Shown: positions 20,077 through 28,120 of the stretch, piece by piece
How the letters are laid out: each line of letters starts with the position of its first letter
Numbering within the stretch: the stretch's first letter is position 1
Origin: Pseudomonas sp. KU26590
GTDB taxonomy: Bacteria > Pseudomonadota > Gammaproteobacteria > Pseudomonadales > Pseudomonadaceae
Reading direction: 5' to 3'
DNA length: 64,000 bases
Assembly: GCF_026153515.1 (NCBI RefSeq)
Contig: NZ_CP110644.1
Location: 989,501 to 1,053,500, forward strand
Notes under the pieces: generated by a model
Databases searched by the model: none
What the model saw: only the letters and a program-made list of their open reading frames with translations
What the model was told of the DNA's origin: nothing
Position numbers and translations under genes: made by a program

Positions 20077-21252
20077 CTATAACAAACCGCGCACGGCGAG
20101 GTTGCGCAGCAGCGCGCCGACGCCGAATGTCCACGGCGCCGCGTCACTGCTGTGGGTCACCTCATTGTGCAGGCCGCCGAACAGGCTGCTGCTGATACTG
20201 ACCTGATCGCCCAACTTGTGGGTAAAACCTCCGCCGGCATGGTCACGGTCTGCGGTCGGGGCGAAGAGGGTGCCGAGAAACAGCAGGAAGCCGTCCGGGT
20301 ATTGATGGTTGGCGTTGAGCGCCTGGCCAGCGATGTCGGCCGGATCGCGGCTGATCTGTGACATTGAGCTTGAGCCCTTCATCACGTAACCGTCATCGCC
20401 TTTTACCTGCAGATCGACCACACAGTTGCGCACGTCATCGAGGGAGAAGGTTTCGTCGAACAGCCGAATGAACGGGCCGATCGAGCACGAGGCGTTATTG
20501 TCCTTGGCCTTGCTCAGCAGCAGCGCGCTGCGGCCTTCGAAGTCGCGCAGGTTGACGTCGTTGCCGAGGGTCGCGCCGTGGATCTGCCCGCGACTGTTCA
20601 CCGCCAGCACCACTTCCGGCTCGGGGTTGTTCCATTCCGATTTCGGATGAATGCCCACCTGGCTGCCGCTGCCCACTGCCGCGAGCACGGGTGCTTTGGT
20701 GAAAATCTCGGCGTCTGGCCCGATGCCCACTTCAAGGTACTGCGACCACATGCCTTGCTCGATCAGCAGCGCCTTGAGTTGGCTGGCTTGTTCGGAGCCC
20801 GGCTTGATGTTTCGCAGGTTGTCGCCGATGGCGTTCTGCACGATGGCGCGCACGCTCTCCGCCTTGGCCGGGTCCCCCGCCGCCTGCTCCTCGATCACCC
20901 GTTCGATCATGCTCGCGGCGAAGGTCACCCCTGCGGCCTTGATCACTTGCAGGTCCGCGGGCGCCAGCAGGTACGGCTTGTTGGGATCAGGTGTTGCAGT
21001 CGAATTCGCCAGCAATTCTTCGAGGCTGGCGACGCGCGTGCCATGGGCTTCGCGAACGGCGGCCAGCGGTGATTCCAGCTCCAGCAAGTCGCTCAAGGTG
21101 GCGAAGCTCGACGAAAGATCGAACACCCCGTCGCTGCGCAACACCACGGGCGACGGGCCGCCGACTTTTCCGGGTACCCAGGCGCGGCCGATCAATGTGC
21201 CATTCAGGCCATCGGCGGGGAGAGTGTTATCGGGGGTGAGCTGGATAGGCAT
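20077..21252 (-). CDS. Fumarylacetoacetate hydrolase-family protein (probable 2-keto-3-deoxy acid dehydratase/hydrolase)
   Basis: A 391-residue protein with a C-terminal FAH fold (about 190-391), containing NSRGQIHGATLGNDVNLRDF and SCSIGPFIRLFDETFSLDD, then LGTLFAPTADRDHAGGGFTH. Family members act on 2-keto acids; in pentonate pathways FAH-type enzymes dehydrate 2-keto-3-deoxypentonate to alpha-ketoglutarate semialdehyde. The gene's place directly upstream of the IlvD/Edd dehydratase supports that reading, but the aldehyde dehydrogenase needed next is not adjacent. It is divergent from the LysR gene, with a shared operator at 21350-21368. Confidence 0.78.
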   Translation of the reverse strand: MPIQLTPDNTLPADGLNGTLIGRAWVPGKVGGPSPVVLRSDGVFDLSSSFATLSDLLELESPLAAVREAHGTRVASLEELLANSTATPDPNKPYLLAPADLQVIKAAGVTFAASMIERVIEEQAAGDPAKAESVRAIVQNAIGDNLRNIKPGSEQASQLKALLIEQGMWSQYLEVGIGPDAEIFTKAPVLAAVGSGSQVGIHPKSEWNNPEPEVVLAVNSRGQIHGATLGNDVNLRDFEGRSALLLSKAKDNNASCSIGPFIRLFDETFSLDDVRNCVVDLQVKGDDGYVMKGSSSMSQISRDPADIAGQALNANHQYPDGFLLFLGTLFAPTADRDHAGGGFTHKLGDQVSISSSLFGGLHNEVTHSSDAAPWTFGVGALLRNLAVRGLL

Positions 21253-21349
21253 GGTGAAGTCCTCGACACTTTTTATGGTTTCTACTTATGGTCTACAAGC
21301 GACCCTAATCAGCACCGGCGATAAACTCCAATGACATCTGTTCAGTAAT

Positions 21350-21368
21350 CGATAACACTGGGTTATCG
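21350..21368. promoter_or_regulatory. LysR operator O1 (CGATAAC-N5-GTTATCG)
   Basis: Perfect 7-base arms CGATAAC (21350-21356) and GTTATCG (21362-21368) with spacer ACTGG. The core ATAACACTGGGTTAT is a T-N11-A motif typical of LysR binding. It lies between the divergent FAH/dehydratase operon and the LysR gene starting at 21387. The same motif recurs at 22330. Confidence 0.7.
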
Positions 21369-21386
21369 CTCATTGAGGCCGCGCTC

Positions 21387-22328
21387 ATGTCAGACATTTC
21401 CTTTTCCACGGTCTGTAACTGGCTCAAGTTCAAGCATCTGGTGCTCATCGAAACCCTGGCGCGGACCCGCAACATGCACACGGCGGCACAGCACATGAAC
21501 CTCAGCCAGCCCGCGGTGAGCAAAATGCTGCGCGAGATCGAGCGGCTGCTTGGCTTTGATGTGTTCGAGCGTCTGCCGCGGAACATGCCGCCGACCGCCC
21601 TCGGCGAGCACGTGGTGCGCTATGCGCAGATCGCCCTGAATGACGCGAGCAAGTTCGTGGAACAGATCAGCAGCCTGCGCGAAGGCGGGCATGGTTTCCT
21701 CAAAGTAGGCGCGATCTTCGCGGCGACGGCGGCGGTGCTGCCGGAAGCCATTGTGCAGTTGAAAGCGCGCTGGCCGCTGCTGTCGATCGAGGTGGTCGAG
21801 CAGACCAGCGACCATTTAATGGAAATGCTCGACGACAAGAAACTTGACCTCGCAGTAGCGCGTTACACCCATGAAAACCAGCAGCAGGTGTATGACTTTC
21901 AGGCGCTGGCCCCTGAGCCGTTCTGCATGGTCGTCAACAGCCGCCACCCGCTGACCGAACTGGCGCAGACGCCGCTGCAAGATCTCGGAAAATGGCCATG
22001 GATTCTGTATCCGCTGGGCACCCCGATTCGCGCACGGATGGAGCAAGCTTTCGCCAAAGCCGGCATTGCGACGCCGAAAAACACCATCGACACCATCTCG
22101 ATGCAGACCTTCCTGCAAGTGCTGCAGGCCGGGCCGATGATCGCCATGTTGCCGGCGTCCATGGCGCAGCCGCATCTGGATTCGGGCTTGCTGAAAGTGC
22201 TGAACACGCCGCTGAAACTGGCGCCCCAGGATTACGGAATCCTGACCCGACGCGGTGAGCCGTTGCTCGGTGCCGCGTCGGAATTTGCCGAAATCCTGCT
22301 GGCGAATGCCCGGCTTGCGCGGCAGTGA
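21387..22328 (+). CDS. LysR-family regulator of the sugar-acid module (GbpR-like)
   Basis: A 313-residue regulator with an HTH in the N-terminal 70 residues (MNLSQPAVSKMLREIERLLG, FERLPRNMPPTALGE) and a periplasmic-binding-protein-like effector domain after about residue 95. The leading WLKFKHLVLIETLARTRNMH is like the GbpR/galactose-binding subgroup. It stands between the catabolic operon and the transporter gene. An identical inverted repeat lies upstream of itself and of the MFS gene, so it probably controls all four genes with the sugar acid or its keto-deoxy product as inducer. Confidence 0.88.
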   Translation: MSDISFSTVCNWLKFKHLVLIETLARTRNMHTAAQHMNLSQPAVSKMLREIERLLGFDVFERLPRNMPPTALGEHVVRYAQIALNDASKFVEQISSLREGGHGFLKVGAIFAATAAVLPEAIVQLKARWPLLSIEVVEQTSDHLMEMLDDKKLDLAVARYTHENQQQVYDFQALAPEPFCMVVNSRHPLTELAQTPLQDLGKWPWILYPLGTPIRARMEQAFAKAGIATPKNTIDTISMQTFLQVLQAGPMIAMLPASMAQPHLDSGLLKVLNTPLKLAPQDYGILTRRGEPLLGAASEFAEILLANARLARQ

Positions 22329-22329
22329 T

Positions 22330-22347
22330 CGATAACGCTGCGTTATC
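22330..22347. promoter_or_regulatory. LysR operator O2 (CGATAAC-N5-GTTATC)
   Basis: CGATAAC (22330-22336), spacer GCTGC, GTTATC (22342-22347): the same arms and 5-base spacing as the operator at 21350, preceded by TGAT in this copy and TAAT in the other. It begins two bases after the LysR stop codon and lies in the 134-base leader of the MFS transporter. Confidence 0.68.
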
Positions 22348-22462
22348 AATCAATGGAAACAAGTCATTATCCTAATCAATGCCGCTGTCAGTAACATCGC
22401 TCCGTGTTTCGACCCTCACATAACAACAATACAGGCGCCTCCGAGTGCCTGGAGGTCCCACC

Positions 22463-23848
22463 ATGGAAACCGTTTCCCAGCGCCTGCCCGAGTCCTCGGG
22501 TCCCGGGCACGCCAGCTTTGAAGACCGCACCTACCGCAAAGTCATCCTGCGCATCCTCCCCGTTCTGCTCCTGTGTTACATGGCGGCGTATCTGGACCGC
22601 GTGAACATCGGCTTCGCCAAGCTGGACATGCTCAACGACCTGCAATTCAGCAACACCATCTATGCCCTCGGCGCGAGCATGTTCTTCTGGGGCTATTTCC
22701 TCTTCGAGGTCCCCAGCAACTTGTTGCTGCATCGCTTCGGCGCGCGGTTCTGGATCGCCCGGATCATGCTCACCTGGGCCATCGTCTCCATGGCCGTCGC
22801 GTTTACCGTACCGCTGGCGAAGTTTTTCCACATCGAGTCGGAAACCATGTTCTACGTGCTGCGCTTTTTGCTCGGCATCTGTGAGGCAGGGTTCTTTCCC
22901 GGCGTCATCCTTTACCTCAACTACTGGTTTCCTACCCGTCGGCAGAGCCGGGTGATGGCGGGTTTCCTGATGGCGATGCCGATCAGTCTGACGCTGGGCG
23001 GTGTGATTTCCGGCTGGTTGATGACTCGGATGCAAGGCGTCAACGGCATGGCCGGCTGGCAGTGGCTGCTGATCATCGAAGGCCTGCCTTCGGTGGTAAT
23101 GGCCTTTGTGGTGCTGGCATTCATGGCCAATAACATCGACGCGGCCAAATGGCTGTCGCCCCAGGAAAAGGCCATGCTCAAGGCCAACCTGGAGACCGAC
23201 AGCAAAGGCAAGGCGACCAACCTGCGCGAGGTGTTTTTCAACGGACGCGTATGGCTGCTGGTGCTGATCCTGCTGACGTTCAATACCGGGTTCTACGGGC
23301 TGGCGTTCTGGATGCCATCGATCATCAAAAGCGCCGGCGTCTCCAATCCGATGGACATTGGTTTGCTGACGGCCATTCCCTACGGCATCGCCGTGATCGC
23401 CATGACCCTCAACGCGCGGCACTCCAACAAGACTGGCGAGCGCCGCTGGCACGCAGCGATTCCGGCGATCATCGGCGGCATCGGCTTGATCCTCAGCGCC
23501 TACTTCGCCAGTAACGTAGTGCTGTCGATCATCTTCCTCAGCGTGTCCGCGTCCGGCGTGCTGAGCCTGATGCCGATCTACTGGACCCTCCCGGGCACCG
23601 TGCTGTCTGGCGTCGCGGCCGCTGCGGGAATCGGCATGATCAACGCCATCGGCAACCTGTCGGGTTTCACCGGCTCGATGATCACCGCCGTCGCCGAGAA
23701 CCTCACCGGCAACATCAACAACGGCACCTACGTGCTGGGCGCCTGTTTGTTCATCAGCGCCGGACTGATTCTGTCCATCCCGCGGGCGATGCTGGGCAAT
23801 CACAAGGCCCAAGCGCCTGCGCGAGGCGAGGTGCTTTCTCACGCGTAG
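22463..23848 (+). CDS. MFS transporter, anion:cation symporter family (sugar-acid uptake)
   Basis: Inner-membrane importer of 461 residues with about 12 membrane spans. YRKVILRILPVLLLCYMAAY then LDRVNIGFAKLDM at the start of helix 1 marks the ACS family (phthalate, tartrate, galactonate and glucarate carriers), with GICEAGFFPGVILYLNYWFP in helix 4. ATG at 22463 is chosen because GGAGG sits 7 bases upstream; an upstream GTG is less likely. Its operator matches that of the divergent catabolic operon, so it probably brings in the acid consumed by the dehydratase at 18228. Confidence 0.88.
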   Translation: METVSQRLPESSGPGHASFEDRTYRKVILRILPVLLLCYMAAYLDRVNIGFAKLDMLNDLQFSNTIYALGASMFFWGYFLFEVPSNLLLHRFGARFWIARIMLTWAIVSMAVAFTVPLAKFFHIESETMFYVLRFLLGICEAGFFPGVILYLNYWFPTRRQSRVMAGFLMAMPISLTLGGVISGWLMTRMQGVNGMAGWQWLLIIEGLPSVVMAFVVLAFMANNIDAAKWLSPQEKAMLKANLETDSKGKATNLREVFFNGRVWLLVLILLTFNTGFYGLAFWMPSIIKSAGVSNPMDIGLLTAIPYGIAVIAMTLNARHSNKTGERRWHAAIPAIIGGIGLILSAYFASNVVLSIIFLSVSASGVLSLMPIYWTLPGTVLSGVAAAAGIGMINAIGNLSGFTGSMITAVAENLTGNINNGTYVLGACLFISAGLILSIPRAMLGNHKAQAPARGEVLSHA

Positions 23849-24056
23849 TCGAGACAGCCCTGACACGGCTTTGCTTTGTAGGAGGAGCCGACTTGCTGGC
23901 GAACGCGTGCTGTCAGTTGATGGAAAGGTGACTGACCCACGGTGTTCGCGGGCAAGCGCGCTCCTACACGTGATTTGCGCCGTCCGTTGATCTGCGTTGG
24001 TGTTGGTAATCCGCGTTGGATGACCTCCCCTCAGGTGTGAAATCGCAGGTGAATCG

Positions 24057-24134
24057 GCATGGATCGCGGTCTGCCTCTGCCCGAAGGGCGAAATGGCATG
24101 TATCGCGGTCTGCCTCTGCCCGAAGGGCGTAGGA
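24057..24134. repeat. 39-bp minisatellite, 2 copies
   Basis: Two tandem units beginning GCATGGATCGCGGTCTGCCT at 24057 and GCATGTATCGCGGTCTGCCT at 24096, each continuing CTGCCCGAAGGGCG. The second runs directly into a REP element at 24129. Confidence 0.85.
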
Positions 24135-24498
24135 GCGCGCTTGCCCGCGGTCTGGCGCGCAGCGGCAGTAAAGCAGGTGAATGCGGTGCTTCAGCGAGAG
24201 CAGCGGCGCCGGTTTTTACGAGTGCTGCGCAGCCGATCGCGGGACAAGGTGGAGCGCCAACCGGCACCTCCTACAACGTGCGGCGCCAAGCGCAACATTT
24301 GCGCTCGTGGCAGACACAAGTCCGTAGGAGCCGGCTTGCTGGCGAACGCGTCCTGTCAGTTGATGGAAAGGTGACTGACCCACCGTGTTCGCGGGCAAGC
24401 GCGCTCCTACAGGTGATTTGCGCCGTCCGTTGATCTGCGTTGGTGTCGGTAATCCGCGCTGGATCACAACCCTCTGGTGTGAAATCGCAGGTGAATCG

Positions 24499-24615
24499 GC
24501 ATGGACCGCGGTCTGCCTCTGCCCGAATGGCGAAATGGCATGTATCGCGGTCTGCCTCTGCCCGAAGGGCGAAATGGCATGTATCGCGGTCTGCCTCTGC
24601 CCGAAGGGCGTAGGA
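24499..24615. repeat. 39-bp minisatellite, 3 copies
   Basis: Three tandem units starting at 24499, 24538 and 24577 (GCATG then ACCGCGG or TATCGCGG, then TCTGCCTCTGCCCGA). Same unit as at 24057 but with one more copy; the last again fuses to a REP at 24610. Copy-number difference between the two arrays suggests slippage. Confidence 0.85.
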
Positions 24616-24995
24616 GCGCGCTTGCCCGCGATCTGGCGCGCAGCGGCAGTAATTCAGGCGAATGCGGTTTGTCAGCGAGAACAACGTGCGGCGCCAAGCG
24701 CAAGATTTGCGCTCGTGGAAGACACAAGTCCGTAGGAGCCGGCTTGCTGGCGAATGCGTCCTGTCAGTTGATGGAAAGGTGACTGACCTACCGCGCTCGC
24801 GGGCAAGCGCGCTCCTACAAGATGATCGAGTTTATTTTGATGAGGCAGGTTGGCATTGAGCAATGATCCGCCCCTTTTCTAACTGCCATCGCCAGCCGCG
24901 ATGGCAGGCTCGCCATTGCCTGATATACGCAGCTCACCGTCACTCCTAGCATCGGTCGCACATGACCTCGCCATCGGCGAAATGGAGAAGACCCT

Positions 24996-25748
24996 GTGAG
25001 AAATTTCCGGATTGGCCAGATCGTCCCCAGCTCCAACACCACCATGGAAACCGAGATCCCGGCGATGCTCACGTCGCGGTATTCCCTGTTCCCGGACGAG
25101 CGCTTCACCTTCCATTCCTCCCGCATGCGCATGATGAAAGTCAGCCCCGAAGAATTGAAGAAAATGGACATCGACAGCGACCGCTGCGCGCTGGAATTGA
25201 GCGATGCCCGGGTCGATGTCATGGCGTACGCCTGCCTGGTGGCAATCATGTGCCAGGGCGCCGGTTACCACAAAGTGTCTCAGGAACGCCTGAGCAAGAC
25301 GGTCGCCAGCAACGCCTCCGACGCACCCGTGTTGAGCTCGGCCGGCGCGTTGATCGACAGCTTGCAGATGCTCGACTACAAGAAAGTGTCGATCATCACG
25401 CCCTACATGAAGCCACTCACTCAACAGGTCATCGACTACATCGAAGCGGCTGGAATCGAGGTGGTGGACGCCATCAGCCTGGAAGTCTCCGACAACTTGC
25501 AAGTCGGGCGCCTTGACCCGATGAATCTCGTTGCCCACGCCGACCGGCTCAACATCGGGCAAGCCGACGGAGTGGTTCTGTCGTGCTGCGTGCAGATGCC
25601 TTCGCTGCCTGCCATCCAGGTCGTACAGGATCGACTGGATAAACCGGTGCTGTCTGCGTCCGTGGCGACCGTCTACCAGATGCTCAAAACCCTCGGCCTT
25701 ACAGCGCAGGTTCCGAACGCCGGCCATCTGTTGTCGGGCGCGTTCTGA
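24996..25748 (+). CDS. Maleate cis-trans isomerase-like protein (Asp/Glu racemase superfamily)
   Basis: Predicted to isomerise maleate to fumarate, as NicE does at the end of nicotinate breakdown. The 250-residue length equals that of NicE, and both cysteine sites are present: YACLVAIMCQGAGYH (about 77-91) and VVLSCCVQMPSLPA (about 195-208). QIVPSSNTTMETEIP near 8-22 is the family N-terminal block. GTG start at 24996 with GGAGAAG upstream. No other nicotinate genes are nearby; the neighbours are a LysR gene 58 bases downstream and an MFS carrier. Maleate or a related diacid is the likely substrate, but arylmalonate-type relatives cannot be excluded. Confidence 0.8.
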   Translation: MRNFRIGQIVPSSNTTMETEIPAMLTSRYSLFPDERFTFHSSRMRMMKVSPEELKKMDIDSDRCALELSDARVDVMAYACLVAIMCQGAGYHKVSQERLSKTVASNASDAPVLSSAGALIDSLQMLDYKKVSIITPYMKPLTQQVIDYIEAAGIEVVDAISLEVSDNLQVGRLDPMNLVAHADRLNIGQADGVVLSCCVQMPSLPAIQVVQDRLDKPVLSASVATVYQMLKTLGLTAQVPNAGHLLSGAF

Positions 25749-25806
25749 GGCGATGTCTGACGGGGTACTATGGCAGCCACTCAGGCCAGCACGCCCGGTA
25801 CCCCAC

Positions 25807-26688
25807 ATGAAACTCGACCCCGTCTCGCTGCGACTCTTCGTCAGCGTCGTCGAAGAAGGCACCATTGCTGCCGCCGCCAAGCGCGAACACATTGCGGCGG
25901 CGGCCGTCAGCAAGCGGCTTAGCGAACTGGAAGAACTGCTCGATTCCCGGCTGCTCAACCGCACCAACAAAGGCATCACGCCGACGGATGCCGGCCTGTC
26001 GTTGTTGTTCATGGCCCGCAGCGCGCTGAACAACCTCAACGACATCGTCCTGCAGATGCGCGACTACTCCAACGGCACGCGCGGCTCGGTGCACGTGCTG
26101 GCGAACATCTCCGCGATTACCCAATTCATGCCCGGCCTGATCAAGTCGTTCATGGCGCTTTACCCGCTGATCAACATCATCCTTGAAGAACAGCAAAGCC
26201 TGGCGATCACCAAAGCCGTCGCCGAAAACCGCGCCGAGATCGGCATCTTCACGCGCCTGCCCCATGGCGCCGACATTGAAGTCTTCCCATTCCGCACCGA
26301 TCGCCTGGTGTTGATCGTGCCCAACGACCACCCGCTGGCAGGCCGCGAGTCAGTGCGCTTCAGCGAAACCCTCGACCACGAATACGTCGCCCTGCGCAGC
26401 GGCACTCATCTCAATTTTCAGCTAATCAAAGCCGCCAACGACCTGGGCCGCTCCCTGAGAATCCGCATGGAAGTCGCCAGCTACGACGCCCTGAGCCTGA
26501 TGGTTCAAGCGGGCGTCGGCATCGGCATCATGCCCGAGGGCAGTGTAGGGATTTACCGAATGGACGGTGCGAAAGTGGTTCAGCTGGAAGAGGAATGGGC
26601 CAGTCGCGAGCTCAACGTCTGCGTGAGGTCGCGGGAAGGGTTGTCGGTGGCGGGGGAGTTGTTTTTGCGGCATGTGTTGGCGGGGTGA
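25807..26688 (+). CDS. LysR-family transcriptional regulator
   Basis: A 293-residue regulator with the HTH at LRLFVSVVEEGTIAAAAKRE, then AAAVSKRLSELEELLDSRLL, followed by an effector domain (about 90-290). The start MKLDPVSLRL at 25807 is chosen by family alignment. It lies 58 bases after the isomerase-like gene on the same strand and may be cotranscribed. A GGGGTAC/GTACCCC inverted repeat (25762-25768 and 25798-25804) fills the gap. It probably regulates the isomerase gene or the convergent MFS gene. Confidence 0.87.
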   Translation: MKLDPVSLRLFVSVVEEGTIAAAAKREHIAAAAVSKRLSELEELLDSRLLNRTNKGITPTDAGLSLLFMARSALNNLNDIVLQMRDYSNGTRGSVHVLANISAITQFMPGLIKSFMALYPLINIILEEQQSLAITKAVAENRAEIGIFTRLPHGADIEVFPFRTDRLVLIVPNDHPLAGRESVRFSETLDHEYVALRSGTHLNFQLIKAANDLGRSLRIRMEVASYDALSLMVQAGVGIGIMPEGSVGIYRMDGAKVVQLEEEWASRELNVCVRSREGLSVAGELFLRHVLAG

Positions 26689-26762
26689 GGTGAACTACCG
26701 CCAATAAGGATTGGCTACGGAAGCGGTTTAGGCCGCTCCCGTATAAAGGCCAGTTGTCTGGG

Positions 26763-28001
26763 TCAGGACTCCGATTTGGGCGCCAGGGCCGCAGCGATCA
26801 GACACAACACCGCGATGCCTCCCCACAGTTGCGGCCAAGAGCAAACCCGCAGTAGCCACGGAATCAGCGCTGGCGTCGCAAAGGCCGCCGCGAACACGGC
26901 GGTGTTTTCGATCCCCAATGCAGTACCAACCCTCGACGCGCCGGCCATGACCGCGATTTCGGTGTAGGCCACTCCGTGCCAAGCCGAGCCGAACACACCG
27001 GCAGCAATCAGCAAGGCAACGCTGAGCAGCGGGACGTTTATCGTCATGATATTGAGCTGCAACAGCAGTAGCGCCACCGCCGCCAGCACTGCGATGGCGC
27101 GCACGACGGTGCGACGATTTTTATGTTTGTCCGTCCAGCGGCCGCTCCACACGCGAGCAATGGCGCCAATCACCTGCACCGCGAAGATCACGGCTGAGGT
27201 GATCGCGATGCCGAATTTGTATTCGTTGATCAGGTAAATCGCCGAAAAGGTCAATACGGCAAATTGCGGCACGGTCAACAGACCGCTGGCCACGAACAGC
27301 CGCCAGATGCTCCAGTCGCGCAACGTACTGCTCACCGGCCCGTTGCTACTCACTTTGGGCGCGGGTTGTACCGGCGCGGGCGTCAGCCAGGTCCAGGCGG
27401 CGCCGGCGGCGAGCAGGCTGGTCACCGCCAGCGTGGTGAAAACGCTGATGAACCCCATGTGCAGCGCAACCCACGGCAGGATCGCCGCACCGATGCCGCC
27501 GCCGACCGGCACGGCGGTCTGACGAATGCTCATGGCAAAGCCGCGCTCACCGTCCTGAAACCAGGTCATGACGGCCTTGCCGCTTGAGCCATTGATGCTG
27601 CCGCCGAATATGCCGAGGGCGAGCAACCCAGCGCCGAGCAGCATCACCCCGGGGATCGAGCCCGCACGCGGCGCACCAAACATGGCCAGCAAAGCGAAAA
27701 TCAGACTGGTGCTGAGCAAGCCTGTCAGCAGCACGAAGCGGTCACCGAGTTTGTCGGTCAGCAGTCCCCAGACAACCTCCGATGCCGCGATTCCCAGCGC
27801 GATCGCGCCGAGCACCAGGCCCAACTGATCCAGCGTAAGGCGGTAGGCCTCCTGCAACAGAGGGCCGGTGGCGGGAATACCTTGAAAGCCCATGGAAAAA
27901 CTCGCCTGCGCCGCCACGCCAACGGCGAGCACGATCCAGCGGTGGCGGTTGGCTTGTTCGGTGCCGCTTTGTATCGGGTCCAGCACTTTCACATTTCCCA
28001 T
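26763..28001 (-). CDS. MFS transporter
   Basis: Twelve-span inner-membrane carrier of 412 residues. The N-terminal half has the MFS signature WGLLTDKLGDRFVLLTG between helices 2 and 3, and WSGRWTDKHKNRRTVVR is its counterpart in the C-terminal half. The N terminus is cytoplasmic and charged. Substrate is unknown; a diacid is a guess from the isomerase nearby. Divergent from the LysR gene at 28121, which most likely controls it. Its 3' end converges on the LysR gene at 25807. Confidence 0.86.
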   Translation of the reverse strand: MGNVKVLDPIQSGTEQANRHRWIVLAVGVAAQASFSMGFQGIPATGPLLQEAYRLTLDQLGLVLGAIALGIAASEVVWGLLTDKLGDRFVLLTGLLSTSLIFALLAMFGAPRAGSIPGVMLLGAGLLALGIFGGSINGSSGKAVMTWFQDGERGFAMSIRQTAVPVGGGIGAAILPWVALHMGFISVFTTLAVTSLLAAGAAWTWLTPAPVQPAPKVSSNGPVSSTLRDWSIWRLFVASGLLTVPQFAVLTFSAIYLINEYKFGIAITSAVIFAVQVIGAIARVWSGRWTDKHKNRRTVVRAIAVLAAVALLLLQLNIMTINVPLLSVALLIAAGVFGSAWHGVAYTEIAVMAGASRVGTALGIENTAVFAAAFATPALIPWLLRVCSWPQLWGGIAVLCLIAAALAPKSES

Positions 28002-28032
28002 CGCAACCCAATTCCCTGTTCAGGCCCGGAGT

Positions 28033-28115
28033 CGAGCCACTGGCTACGAAGGGTGACGAGTACGTGGCTCGTTGTACATTTATGCTAGCCTATTTCAGAC
28101 ATAACCAACGGTTAT
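28033..28115. promoter_or_regulatory. Divergent MFS/LysR control region with two inverted repeats
   Basis: The 119-base gap holds CGAGCCAC (28033-28040) paired with GTGGCTCG (28064-28071). It also holds ATAACCAACGGTTAT (28101-28115), a perfect inverted repeat with a T-N11-A core six bases before the LysR ATG. The second resembles a LysR autoregulatory site. Confidence 0.55.
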
Positions 28116-28120
28116 CCTTA

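Larger units (their letters stand above)
23878..24818. repeat. Composite REPIN array containing 39-bp tandem repeats
   Basis: The 1.1-kb gap between the MFS gene and the maleate isomerase-like gene is built from repeated modules. REPINs of one type sit at 23878-23967, 24324-24410 and 24732-24818, each with the inner sequence GTCAGTTGATGGAAAGGTGA. Between successive REPINs lie TGAAATCGCAGGTGAATCGG, a 39-bp minisatellite, a REP at 24129 or 24610, and CTGGCGCGCAGCGGCAGTAA. The module has therefore been duplicated (period 446 then 408). Short proteins readable here are artefacts of the repeats. Confidence 0.88.

Noticed and set aside
22388..23866. 492-codon minus-strand frame opposite the MFS transporter gene
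   Set aside because: Low-complexity, charged product; the plus strand encodes a clear transporter with ribosome site.
24057..24615. CRISPR-like tandem repeats
   Set aside because: The 39-bp units abut directly with no unique spacers and no cas genes are present, so this is a minisatellite.
24501..24782. Open frames through the 39-bp repeats (GLPLPEGRNGMYR type)
   Set aside because: Frame stays open because 39 is a multiple of three; it runs into REP sequence and no start signal or family is seen.
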